Shown here: piece by piece, positions 20,307 to 29,274 of the stretch
How the letters are laid out: each line of letters begins with the position of its first letter
How positions within the stretch are numbered: the stretch's first letter is position 1
From: an uncultured beta proteobacterium
GTDB lineage: Bacteria; Pseudomonadota; Gammaproteobacteria; Burkholderiales; SG8-39
DNA length: 64,000 nucleotides
Assembly (NCBI GenBank): GCA_903859155.1
Contig: CAIOLO010000019.1
Coordinates: 1 to 64,000 of the forward strand
Reading direction: 5' to 3'
Program-made: the position numbers and the translations under genes
Notes under the pieces: model-generated
What the model saw: only the letters and a program-made list of their open reading frames with translations
Told to the model about the DNA's origin: nothing
Databases searched by the model: none

Positions 20307-21293
20307 ATGGCCCCAGTAGTGGACGTTCATACGCACATGTTGAGCCGGGAATGGATGAAGTTGCTCGAGAAGCACGGCATGCCGCGCTATACGGTGAAAC
20401 CCGTGGAAGGCGGGTTGCGGGTGATCCATTTCGACGGCGCGCCGTTCATGTCGCCGATTCCCAACATGTTCGACTGGGAGGCGCGCATCGACAACATGAA
20501 CAAGGCGCGCGTCGATATCGCCGTGGTCTCGCTCACCTGCCCGAGCGTCTACTGGGGCGGGGAGAAGGTCAGCGTTTCCACGGCCAGGCTGATGAACGAC
20601 GATTTTGCGCAGGCGCAACGCGCCCATCCGGACCGCATCCGCTGGTTCGCCTCGCTGCCCTGGCAGTATCCGCAGGCGGCGGTCAAGGAATTGAAGCGCG
20701 CGGTCAAGGCCGGCGCGGTCGGCGTCATGGTGATCGCCAATGTCACCGGACGGCACCTGACCGACCCGCTTTTCGATCCGATCTGGAAGGCCATCGACGC
20801 TGCCGGATTGCCGGTGCTGGTGCATCCGGGCTCGCCGCCGGGATCCAAAGAGCTCGGGTTGGAAGAATTCTACCTGGCAGCCTCCATTGGCTTTACCTTC
20901 GACACCACGCTGGCCGTTAGCCGGATGATCCTGTCGGGTTTTTTCGACCGGCATACCAGGCTCAAAATCATTGCCGCGCACGGCGGCGGAGCGCTGCCGT
21001 TTCTCGCCGGACGCCTGGACATGTGCTGGGACAACATCCCGGCGGTGCGCACCAGGACGCTGGAAAAGCCGAGCAATTATCTGCGCCAGGTGTACGCCGA
21101 TTCGGTGGTGTTCCGCCAGGACGCGCTCAACATGGCGGTGTCGACCTTCGGCACCGACAACGTCATGTACGGCTCTGACTACCCGCACAACATCGGCGAC
21201 ATGAAGGGTTGCCTGGCGCGCGTGGATGCGCTTCCCGACGGGGTGCGCGACAAGGTGCGCGGCGGTAACGCCGCGCGCATCTTCAAGCTGTGA
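20307..21293 (+). CDS. Amidohydrolase family protein (ACMSD-like, amidohydrolase 2)
   Basis: VDVHTHMLSREWMKLL, LPVLVHPGSPP, IAAHGGGALPFLAGRLD, YGSDYPHNIGDM; GAGGAG upstream of ATG. Confidence 0.88.
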   Translation: MAPVVDVHTHMLSREWMKLLEKHGMPRYTVKPVEGGLRVIHFDGAPFMSPIPNMFDWEARIDNMNKARVDIAVVSLTCPSVYWGGEKVSVSTARLMNDDFAQAQRAHPDRIRWFASLPWQYPQAAVKELKRAVKAGAVGVMVIANVTGRHLTDPLFDPIWKAIDAAGLPVLVHPGSPPGSKELGLEEFYLAASIGFTFDTTLAVSRMILSGFFDRHTRLKIIAAHGGGALPFLAGRLDMCWDNIPAVRTRTLEKPSNYLRQVYADSVVFRQDALNMAVSTFGTDNVMYGSDYPHNIGDMKGCLARVDALPDGVRDKVRGGNAARIFKL

Positions 21294-21315
21294 GTGCAGC
21301 GGGCCGGACCGGCCC

Positions 21316-21891
21316 TTAGCGGGCAAGCGCTGCGGCGGACGCGGTGCTTGCCTGTTCGCCCAGCGCAAAGCCTGCGCCGAGTGCATCGAGGTTGATTTCG
21401 AGAAAACTCTTCGGGGTTTCCGCGCGCACCGCCTGCTCCAGGGTGTTGCGCGGGCACAGCCGGGCGAGGGCGACCAGCGCGCCCAGAGCCACCATGTTGG
21501 CGACGCGTTCACTGCCCAGATCAATCGCGGTCCGGCTAAGCGGCAGCGCGTAGGCCTGGATGTTGGCGTGTGGCGGCAATTCCGGACACAGCCGGGTGTC
21601 GTGGATCACCAGCGCCCCCGGTTTGAGCAACGCCCAGGAGGGTTTGATCGCGAGGCGGTCGAGCAGCACCAGGCAGTCGAGTTTTGTCGCCAGCGGGTAG
21701 TCGACTTCGGTTTCGGATACCACCAGGTCGGAGTTGCAGAATCCGCCGCGCGAGGTCGGTTCATAGGTCTGCGACTGCGCAATGTGCCTTCCCAGGGTGG
21801 CGAGTGCTTCGGCGAGCATCTTGCCCGAGAGGATCAGCCCCTGGCCGCCGGTTCCGGCGATGCGCAATTCAATACGGTCGCCGGGCTTCAT
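21316..21891 (-). CDS. 2-oxoacid:acceptor oxidoreductase gamma subunit (KorC/PorG-like)
   Basis: ELRIAGTGGQGLILSGKMLAEALATLGRHIAQSQTYEPTSRGGFCNSDLVVS. Confidence 0.88.
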   Translation of the reverse strand: MKPGDRIELRIAGTGGQGLILSGKMLAEALATLGRHIAQSQTYEPTSRGGFCNSDLVVSETEVDYPLATKLDCLVLLDRLAIKPSWALLKPGALVIHDTRLCPELPPHANIQAYALPLSRTAIDLGSERVANMVALGALVALARLCPRNTLEQAVRAETPKSFLEINLDALGAGFALGEQASTASAAALAR

Positions 21892-22742
21892 TTGCGGCCT
21901 TTCTTCGCGGCGGCGGCCTTGATTGCAGCGGCGGCCTTGCGATACGCCGCGCCATACTCGGGACGCGCGTTTTTCGCCAGCACCCCGGTCGGCAGTTCGT
22001 TGGCGCGGAAGGGCGTGTCGACCGTGTCGCGGTACGCCTCCGGTCGCAGCTCGCTTTTCTGGCGCAGGATCATCTCCGACGAGGAGCCCATTTCATTTTT
22101 GCGACCGAAGATTTCGGTGCAGTCGGACAGCACTTCGATGAAGGAAAAACCAGGATGCTCCAGCCCCGCGAGCATCAGTTCGGCCAGCTTGGGCACGTGC
22201 CGGGTTCCCTCGCGCCCGACGAATCCGGCACCGGCTGCCGCTGCCAGCGCGCAGGCGTCGAAATGCGGCTCGGAGTTGCCCAGCGGTGTGGTGGTGGTCA
22301 CCCGCATCTCCGAGGTCGTTGGCGAGACCTGTCCGCCGGTCATGCCGTAGACCTCGTTGTTGAGCATCAGGCAGGTGATCTTGAGGTTGCGCCGGCAGGC
22401 ATGAATCAGGTGGTTGCCGCCGATGGCCAGGCAGTCGCCATCGCCGCTGATCACCACCACGCGCAGATCGGGTCGGGCGAGCGCGAGACCGGTGGCGTAG
22501 GCGAGCGGCCTGCCGTGGGTCACGTGAAAGGTGCTGGCATCGATATAGGCCGACAGGCGCCCGGCGCAGCCGATGCCCGATACCACCGCGAGCTTGTCCT
22601 TGTCGACCTTGAGTTCGTGCAAGGCCCACAACAGCGCGCGCAGCGCAATGCCGTGCCCGCAGCCCGGACACAGGAAATGCGGCATCATTTCCTTGCGCAG
22701 ATATTCCCTGACGTCAAAGGCGGGGGCGGAGTCGACAATCAT
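21888..22742 (-). CDS. 2-oxoacid:ferredoxin oxidoreductase beta subunit (TPP-binding, KorB-like)
   Basis: FLCPGCGHGIALRALLWALHEL...VSGIGCAGRLSAYID...VVVISGDGDCLAIGGNHLIHACRRN...MLNNEVYGMTGGQ. Confidence 0.92.
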   Translation of the reverse strand: MIVDSAPAFDVREYLRKEMMPHFLCPGCGHGIALRALLWALHELKVDKDKLAVVSGIGCAGRLSAYIDASTFHVTHGRPLAYATGLALARPDLRVVVISGDGDCLAIGGNHLIHACRRNLKITCLMLNNEVYGMTGGQVSPTTSEMRVTTTTPLGNSEPHFDACALAAAAGAGFVGREGTRHVPKLAELMLAGLEHPGFSFIEVLSDCTEIFGRKNEMGSSSEMILRQKSELRPEAYRDTVDTPFRANELPTGVLAKNARPEYGAAYRKAAAAIKAAAAKKGRK

Positions 22743-23902
22743 GGTGTTCCCTTTGCCAGCGATTCCGCACGCGCGGCAATCTGCTCCGGTGCGATAGGTT
22801 CGCCGTCGATGCGGTGCAGGCCTGCAACCCGATCCCTGCCGAGCAGGCGTTCGACTTCCAGGCGCAGTTGTCCGGTGTTCAATTCAGGAACCAGCACGCT
22901 GCGCGCATGCGCCGCGGCTGCCTGCAGGGCGTTTTCCGGAAACGGCCAGAGCGTAAGCGGTCGAAACAGGCCCACGCGCAGGCCGCGCGAGCGACACTGC
23001 TCGAGCGCACGCCGCGAGGCCCGGGCGCTGATGCCGATCGCCACGATGAGCACATCGGCATCCTCGCAGTCAATGCACTCCCACGAGGCGATCTCCTCGA
23101 GATGAGAGTCCAGTTTGGTGAGCAGGCGGCCCAGATTGCGCTCGACCGTTTCCGGATGTTGCGTCGGGAAGCCGTCTTCGGCGTGATTCAATCCGGTGGT
23201 ATGGCTGCGATAGCCGTCGCCCGGACGCGCCATTGCCGGAACCGCGCCCGGTGCCGCAGCGTAGGGGCGGTAGGCCTCGCGTGCGCCGCTTGCCCAAAGG
23301 CGTTCGGCGCATGGCATGCCGTCGCCGAGTTGGACGGTTTCGGTGAGCTGGGCGATCGCCTGGTCATAGAGCAGGATCACCGGCGTGCGGAATTTCTCCG
23401 CGAGGGCGAAGGCGCGGATGGTTTCGGTGTAGATTTCGCGCACCGAGGCCGGTGTCAGCACGATGATCGGATAGTCGCCATGGCTGCCCCAGCGCGACTG
23501 CATGATGTCGGCCTGGGATGGGCGGGTGGGCATGCCGGTGGACGGACCGCCGCGCATCACGTTGACGATGACGCAGGGAATTTCGGCCCCGGCCGCGTAA
23601 CCGAGGTTCTCCTGCTTGAGCGAGAAGCCCGGGCCGCTGGTTGCGGTCATTGCCTTGACGCCGCCCATCGAGGCGCCGATGACCGCCGCCATCGAGGCCA
23701 GTTCGTCTTCCATCTGCACGAACACCCCGTCGACTTCGGGCAGGGCGCGGCTGAGCCGCTCGGCAATCTCGGAGGAGGGCGTAATCGGATAACCGGCGAA
23801 GAACCGGCATCCGGCGGCCACCGCGCCCAGAGCGCAGGCGTGGTTGCCCGAGACCAGTTGCACGGCGGGCCGGGCGGCAAGCGGGCTGTCTGCTGCGTTC
23901 AT
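22739..23902 (-). CDS. 2-oxoacid:acceptor oxidoreductase alpha subunit (KorA-like)
   Basis: GNHACALGAVAAGCRFFAGYPITPSSEIAERLS...MEDELASMAAVIGASMGGVKAMTATSGPGFSLKQE. Confidence 0.92.
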   Translation of the reverse strand: MNAADSPLAARPAVQLVSGNHACALGAVAAGCRFFAGYPITPSSEIAERLSRALPEVDGVFVQMEDELASMAAVIGASMGGVKAMTATSGPGFSLKQENLGYAAGAEIPCVIVNVMRGGPSTGMPTRPSQADIMQSRWGSHGDYPIIVLTPASVREIYTETIRAFALAEKFRTPVILLYDQAIAQLTETVQLGDGMPCAERLWASGAREAYRPYAAAPGAVPAMARPGDGYRSHTTGLNHAEDGFPTQHPETVERNLGRLLTKLDSHLEEIASWECIDCEDADVLIVAIGISARASRRALEQCRSRGLRVGLFRPLTLWPFPENALQAAAAHARSVLVPELNTGQLRLEVERLLGRDRVAGLHRIDGEPIAPEQIAARAESLAKGTP

Positions 23903-24852
23903 GATCTGCTGCCCTCCAGCGCCACTTCGTCAAAATGCACGCGGATCGCGAAATCCGGGCACAACCATTCGCACAACCGGCAGCCGGTGCATGTTTCCGC
24001 GTCGGCGAGTTCGACGATGCGATCGGCGTTCAGCCGCAGGCAGCGTTCGGGACAGAGCTTGACGCAGATGTCGCAGCTCTTGCACCACTCCTCGGTGATC
24101 TCCAGGCGCACCTTGCCTGGCGCGTTCGTCAGGGGCTGTTGCGCCTCGACCGGCGCCTCGGCAACCGGGGTCATGAGACGGGCCTGCTCGATCCAGTCGC
24201 GACCGCTGCGGAACGCTTCCAGATTCACCGTCAGGGTCTTCTTCGGCACGAACTGCGCAACCGCCGCCTCCCAATCCGCGATGGGAAAGTCCAGCGCCGT
24301 CGACAGCGCGCCAAGCAGCACCACATTTGCCGCGCGTTCGTTGCCGAGTGCTTCGGCAATTTCCGTGGCGGCGATGGCGTAGCCTTCGCCGACATGCTCG
24401 CGGATCTCCGCCGGAGTCTCGCGGGAATAGCGCATCGGCGCGCCCGGATGCCGGTTCAGGCAGGCAAACGGCGGAACGATGCGCTTGGTGTCGCACAGGA
24501 ACACCCCGGACTCGGGCCGCAGGTAGGGCAGCCAGCGCATGCCCTCTGCCCATTCGAGCGCAATCAATATGTCGGCCTCGCCCATCGCGATGGTGGGCGA
24601 CCAGACCTGCGGTCCGAAGCGCACATGACTGAACACGGTGCCGCCGCGCTTGGCCATGCCGTGGACTTCGCTTTGCTTCACCTCAAAGCCCTTGGACTGG
24701 GCAAGCCAGGCCAGCGCCTTGGATACCATGATCACGCCCTGTCCGCCGACGCCGACGATGAGCACGTTCATCGGTTCGCGCGCCTTGGCGGCGGGTGCCG
24801 CGGGCACCGGGCCCGGCGCTGCGGTGCTGTGGGTGGCGCGGCGGCCGTTCAT
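23899..24852 (-). CDS. Indolepyruvate oxidoreductase beta subunit (IorB) fused to a C-terminal 2[4Fe-4S] ferredoxin domain (KorD-like)
   Basis: MNVLIVGVGGQGVIMVSKALAWLAQ...HGMAKRGGTVFSHVRFG then EEWCKSCDICVKLCPERCLRLNADRIVELADAETCTGCRLCEWLCPDFAIRV. Confidence 0.85.
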   Translation of the reverse strand: MNGRRATHSTAAPGPVPAAPAAKAREPMNVLIVGVGGQGVIMVSKALAWLAQSKGFEVKQSEVHGMAKRGGTVFSHVRFGPQVWSPTIAMGEADILIALEWAEGMRWLPYLRPESGVFLCDTKRIVPPFACLNRHPGAPMRYSRETPAEIREHVGEGYAIAATEIAEALGNERAANVVLLGALSTALDFPIADWEAAVAQFVPKKTLTVNLEAFRSGRDWIEQARLMTPVAEAPVEAQQPLTNAPGKVRLEITEEWCKSCDICVKLCPERCLRLNADRIVELADAETCTGCRLCEWLCPDFAIRVHFDEVALEGSRS

Positions 24853-26684
24853 GCTTTCACCGGCACGTGGAGGCCGCCATCGATCGACTTGATGGCATCC
24901 GCGGTGCAGACCTGGGCGCACAGCGTGCAGCCGATGCACAGTGAGGTGTCGATTTTCACCTTGTGCCGCCCCTCGAACTGTGTGTCACCCCAGGTGAGCG
25001 CGGGGCAACCCAGGTTCATGCATGACTGGCAGGCATTGCAATGTTCGCTCTGGACCTGCAGGGCAGGCCCTTTGATCTTGACCGGATCGAGTACGCAGGG
25101 CCGGTTGGAGATGACTACGGAAACGCCGCGATGGGCAATCGCCTCGCGCAGCGTCTGGTACACCTGGGCGAGGTCGTAGGAGTCCACGGTGCGCACCCAG
25201 CTCACCCCGCAGGCGCGCACCAGGGCCTCGTAGTCGATCTTCGGTGCATCCTGTCCCCTGAGGGTCTTGCCGGTTCCGGGATGGTCCTGGCCGCCGGTCA
25301 TCGCAGTGATGTGATTGTCGAGCAGGAATACCGTGATGTTGGCCTGGTTGTAGACCGCATCGATCAGGCCGGGTATTCCCGCGTGCAGGAAGGTCGAATC
25401 GCCGATGGTGGCCAGCACCGGCTTGGTGTCGCCAGCCTTGGACATGCCGATCGCATTGCCGATTGACGAGCCCATGGCCACGGTGGTGTCCATGCCGCGC
25501 AGGGGATCGAGGCAGGCGAGGGTGTAGCAACCGATATCCCCGGCGACACGCACTTGCGCGGCGCGCACTGCCATGAAGCAGGAGGTGTGCGGGCAGCCGG
25601 CGCACAGCACCGGCGGGCGGGCCAGCGGCTCCGGGGTCCAGACCGGTTTTTTCACGCGGGGCGCGAGCACTCCGGCCGCCTCGAAACCCGAACGCACCAC
25701 CTCGGGGGAAAATTCACCTGCGCGCGGAAAGAATTCCTTTCCCGCGACCTTGAAGCCGAGCGCGCGCACTGCGCGTTCGATCACCGGTTCGAGTTCCTCG
25801 ACCACGAAGACGCGCTCGACCGATTCGCAATAGCGGCGCAGCAGGTTCTCGGGCAGGGGCCAGGAGGCGCCCAGCTTGAGCACGCTCGCCTCGGGGAGCA
25901 CTTCGCGCACATACGGGTAACAGGTGCCGGCGGTGATGATGCCGAATTTGGGCTCGCCCGTCTCCCAGCGGTTGATCGTCGCGGTTTCCAGGTAGGCCTG
26001 CAGTTTGGCCTCGCGCTCGAGCACCGCCAGATGGCGCAGCTTGGCGTGCGCCGGGATCATCACGTTTTTTTTCGGATTCTCGTTGAAGCCGCGCGACGGA
26101 TGCTCCTTGCGCGGCCCCACCTTGACCGGGCTGCGGGTGTGCGACAGGCGCGTGGTGCAGCGCACGATGACCGCCGTGTCAAAGGTCTCGGACAGGTCGA
26201 ACGCGAGCCTGGTGTAGTCCAGGGCCTCCTGGGCATCGCTGGGCTCGAGCACCGGGACGGTGGCGAGTTGCCCGTAGATGCGGGTGTCCTGCTCATTTTG
26301 CGAACTGTGAATGCCGGGGTCATCGCACACCGCCATGACCAGGCCGCCGTTGACGCCGATATAGGAATGCGACATGAAGGCATCGGCGGCGACATTGAGC
26401 CCCACGTGTTTCATCGCGGCCAGCGCGCGGCGCCCGGCGAAGGACGCGCCGATCGCCACGTCCAGGGCGACCTTTTCGTTGGTAGACCATTGGGCGTGCA
26501 GGTCTTCGACGGGATATTGCGCCAGCGACTCGAGGATCTCGGTGCTGGGCGTGCCCGGATAGGCGGCCGCGACCGCAACCCCGGCTTCCCAGGCGCCGCG
26601 CGCAATGGCCTCGTTTCCGGTCAAGGGCCGGGATTCCTGCGACTGACCCTGCTTTGGCTCCGTTTTTTCCGGCGTTGCATGCAT
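24849..26684 (-). CDS. iorA: Indolepyruvate ferredoxin oxidoreductase alpha subunit
   Basis: LTGNEAIARGAWEAGVAVAAAYPGTPSTEILESL...CAGCPHTSCFMAVRAA...IGDSTFLHAGIPGLIDAVYNQANITVFLLDNHITAMTGGQDHPGTG, C-terminal 4Fe-4S motifs. Confidence 0.92.
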   Translation of the reverse strand: MHATPEKTEPKQGQSQESRPLTGNEAIARGAWEAGVAVAAAYPGTPSTEILESLAQYPVEDLHAQWSTNEKVALDVAIGASFAGRRALAAMKHVGLNVAADAFMSHSYIGVNGGLVMAVCDDPGIHSSQNEQDTRIYGQLATVPVLEPSDAQEALDYTRLAFDLSETFDTAVIVRCTTRLSHTRSPVKVGPRKEHPSRGFNENPKKNVMIPAHAKLRHLAVLEREAKLQAYLETATINRWETGEPKFGIITAGTCYPYVREVLPEASVLKLGASWPLPENLLRRYCESVERVFVVEELEPVIERAVRALGFKVAGKEFFPRAGEFSPEVVRSGFEAAGVLAPRVKKPVWTPEPLARPPVLCAGCPHTSCFMAVRAAQVRVAGDIGCYTLACLDPLRGMDTTVAMGSSIGNAIGMSKAGDTKPVLATIGDSTFLHAGIPGLIDAVYNQANITVFLLDNHITAMTGGQDHPGTGKTLRGQDAPKIDYEALVRACGVSWVRTVDSYDLAQVYQTLREAIAHRGVSVVISNRPCVLDPVKIKGPALQVQSEHCNACQSCMNLGCPALTWGDTQFEGRHKVKIDTSLCIGCTLCAQVCTADAIKSIDGGLHVPVKA

Positions 26685-26771
26685 CACGTTATTCCCCCAG
26701 CAATAAGAGCCGTTGTTGTTTGTGTTGGAGTATGTCGCGAGCGATCGTACGCAGAAGCATCGCCGGCTTCT

Positions 26772-26785
26772 TTGATCCGGATCAA
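26772..26785. promoter_or_regulatory. FNR/ANR-type palindrome TTGATCCGGATCAA upstream of iorA (divergent iorA/livK region)
   Basis: Exact TTGAT-N4-ATCAA; ~88 bp upstream of the iorA start. Confidence 0.65.
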
Positions 26786-26838
26786 CGGTGTGCGGAACTC
26801 CGGCCCGCAGGCCCTGGAGGGGGCTATCGGCACAAAAG

Positions 26839-26852
26839 CTGATCTTGATCAA
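26839..26852. promoter_or_regulatory. Second FNR/ANR-like site CTGATCTTGATCAA (one mismatch)
   Basis: Matches TTGAT-N4-ATCAA except the first base; same intergenic region. Confidence 0.45.
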
Positions 26853-27014
26853 AGAAACGGCACTCAGTGCCATGAATAATCCACAGCGGCCTGTGCCGGG
26901 CTTGTACCGGAGCATTCATCTCAGTCAGGCAGGCATGCCTTTTGGATAGCAGTAGGGCCGCTCAATGCGCGACGATAGTCGCCGGCCGCGCCAACAACCA
27001 TACTGGAGGGGACG

Positions 27015-28187
27015 ATGATGTCAACGCTGGCAAGATACGGAATTACCCGCGGCCTGGCCGCAACAACCGCAGTTTTCCTGGCTTGTGCCGGCGCCGCCTT
27101 TGCGCAGGGGCAGGGGCCGATCAAGATCGGCTCGGTCCTGTCGATCACCGGGGCGGCGTCGTTCCTCGGCGACCCGGAGGCCAAGACAATCGAGTTCTAC
27201 GTCGAAAAGATCAATGCCGCCGGCGGCGTGCTGGGCAGGAAGCTGCAGCTCATCACCTACGACGACGGTAGCGACGCCGAAAAGGCGCGCACTTTTTCCA
27301 AGCGCCTGATCGAGCAGGACAAGGTCGATGTGCTGCTGGGCGGTTCGAGCACCGGAACCAGCATGCCGGTGATGCCGCTGGCGGCCGAGGCGCAGATCCC
27401 GTTCATCTCCTTCGGGGGCGCGGTGGGGATCATCGAACCGGTGCAGAAATGGGTGTTCAAGACGCCGCATACCGACCGTATGGCCTGCGAAAAAATCTTC
27501 GTCGACATGCAGTCGCGCAAGCTCACCCGGCTGGCGCTGATCTCCGGTGCCGGCGGCTTTGACAAATCGATGCGCACCGAATGCCTGAACGTGGCCAAGA
27601 AAAGCGGCGTGGAAGTGATCGCCGATGAGAATTACGGCGCAGGCGACACCGATATGACCGCGCAACTCACCAAGATCAAGAATACGGCCGGTGTGCAGGC
27701 GGTGCTCAATGCGGGCTTTGGCCCGGGGCCCGCGATTGTCACCAGGAACTTCCGCCAGCTGGGCATGACCGTGCCGTTGTACCAGTCGCACGGTGTCGGC
27801 TCGAAGGAGTTCATCAAGCTGGCAGGCGCGGCAGCCGAGGGCGTGCGTCTTCCCGCCGCCGCCCTGCTGGTCGCCAAGGACCTGCCCGCCAAGGACCCGC
27901 AGCGGGCGGTGGTGGTGAATTACACGCGCGAGTACGAAGCCAAGTTCAAGTCCGAAGTGTCGACCTTCGGTGGCCATGCCTATGACGGCCTGATGCTGGT
28001 GGTCGGGGCATTGAAGAGCGCCAAGAGCAGCGACAAGGCCAAGGTGCGCGATGCTCTGGAGAACACCAAGGGTTACATGGGAACGGGGGGCGTGGTCAAC
28101 ATGTCTCCCACCGATCACCTGGGCCTCGACCTGAGCGCATTCCGCATGCTCGAAGTCAAAGGCGGCAACTGGACGCTGGTGAAGTAG
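27015..28187 (+). CDS. Branched-chain amino acid-type ABC transporter substrate-binding protein (LivK-like)
   Basis: Signal peptide; IKIGSVLSITGAASFLGDPEAKTIEFYVEKINAAGGVLGRKLQLITYDDGSD. Confidence 0.92.
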   Translation: MMSTLARYGITRGLAATTAVFLACAGAAFAQGQGPIKIGSVLSITGAASFLGDPEAKTIEFYVEKINAAGGVLGRKLQLITYDDGSDAEKARTFSKRLIEQDKVDVLLGGSSTGTSMPVMPLAAEAQIPFISFGGAVGIIEPVQKWVFKTPHTDRMACEKIFVDMQSRKLTRLALISGAGGFDKSMRTECLNVAKKSGVEVIADENYGAGDTDMTAQLTKIKNTAGVQAVLNAGFGPGPAIVTRNFRQLGMTVPLYQSHGVGSKEFIKLAGAAAEGVRLPAAALLVAKDLPAKDPQRAVVVNYTREYEAKFKSEVSTFGGHAYDGLMLVVGALKSAKSSDKAKVRDALENTKGYMGTGGVVNMSPTDHLGLDLSAFRMLEVKGGNWTLVK

Positions 28188-28220
28188 CGGTACTCTGCTG
28201 CGCCGGGGAGGCCGGGCGAC

Positions 28221-29108
28221 ATGAGTGCGCAGTTCATGCCGCAGTTCATGCAATATCTGCTCAGCGGTCTGACCGTGGGCGCGATATACGCACTGGTGGC
28301 GTTGGGCTTCTCGATCATATTCAACGCCAGCCATGTCATCAACTTCGCGCAGGGGGAGTTCGTGATGATCGGCGGCATGGCCACGGTGTCGCTGAGCGCG
28401 GCGGAGGTGCCGCTCGGACTGGCCATCCCGCTCGCGGTCGCGGCGGTGGTTCTGGTCGGCCTTGCACTGGAGAAATTTGCGGTTGAACCCGCGCGCGGCG
28501 CCTCCGTGATCACGCTGATCATCATCACCATCGGGGCGTCGATATTCCTGCGCGGCCTGGCAACCCTGGTGTGGGACAAGCAGCTGCACGTGCTCAAGGC
28601 ATTCTCCGGCGATGCCCCGATCGCAGTGGCGGGGGCGACGCTGTTGCCGCAGAGCCTGTGGGTGTTCGGCATTACGCTGGCGATCGTGCTGGCGCTGTCC
28701 TGGTTTTTCGGCCGCACCCTGCTCGGCAAGGCCATGCTCGCCACTTCGCATAACCGCCTGGCGGCGCAACTGGTCGGCATCAACGTGCGCCATGTCCTGT
28801 TGCTCTCCTACGGAATGTCGGCCGCGCTCGGCGCCATTGCCGGCATCCTGATCGCCCCGATCTCGTTTACCACCTACGACGTAGGTGTCATGCTCGGGCT
28901 GAAAGGGTTTGCCGCGGCGATCCTCGGCGGCCTGGGAAGCGGTGTCGGCGCGGTGGTGGGGGGCATCGTGCTCGGTGTCGCCGAGTCGATGAGTGCCGGC
29001 TATGTTTCCTCCGCCTACAAGGATGCCATCGCCCTTGTGATCACCCTGGCAGTGCTCTTTTTCATGCCCAGCGGACTGTTCGGCAAGCGCGGCGGAGAGC
29101 GGGTATAG
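28221..29108 (+). CDS. Branched-chain amino acid-type ABC permease (LivH-like)
   Basis: YLLSGLTVGAIYALVALGFSIIFNASHVINFAQGEFVMIGG. Confidence 0.92.
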   Translation: MSAQFMPQFMQYLLSGLTVGAIYALVALGFSIIFNASHVINFAQGEFVMIGGMATVSLSAAEVPLGLAIPLAVAAVVLVGLALEKFAVEPARGASVITLIIITIGASIFLRGLATLVWDKQLHVLKAFSGDAPIAVAGATLLPQSLWVFGITLAIVLALSWFFGRTLLGKAMLATSHNRLAAQLVGINVRHVLLLSYGMSAALGAIAGILIAPISFTTYDVGVMLGLKGFAAAILGGLGSGVGAVVGGIVLGVAESMSAGYVSSAYKDAIALVITLAVLFFMPSGLFGKRGGERV

Positions 29109-29256
29109 ATGAAGGCACCGTCGCATAAAGCTCGCGCCGGCCGTTCGAAGCAGCGCGGCGAGTTTTTGGCCGCGCGGTCGTTGATGAGACCGCCGTCGCA
29201 TAAATCTCGCGCCGGCTGTTGGCAGCAGCGCGGCGAGCTTTTTGCCGCGCTGTCCT
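29108..29256 (+). repeat. Two tandem copies (about 75-bp period) of the same quasi-palindromic repeat as 8836..8990, opposite orientation
   Basis: gatgagaccgccgtcgcataaatctcgcgccggctgttggcagcagcgcggcgagctttttgccgcgc and a diverged copy from 29108. Confidence 0.85.
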
Positions 29257-29274
29257 AGGCCTCCTCCCCCAACC

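Noticed and set aside
22814-24382. 522-aa plus-strand ORF opposite korA/iorB
   Set aside because: Shadow ORF; the opposite strand carries clear family motifs and operon overlaps.
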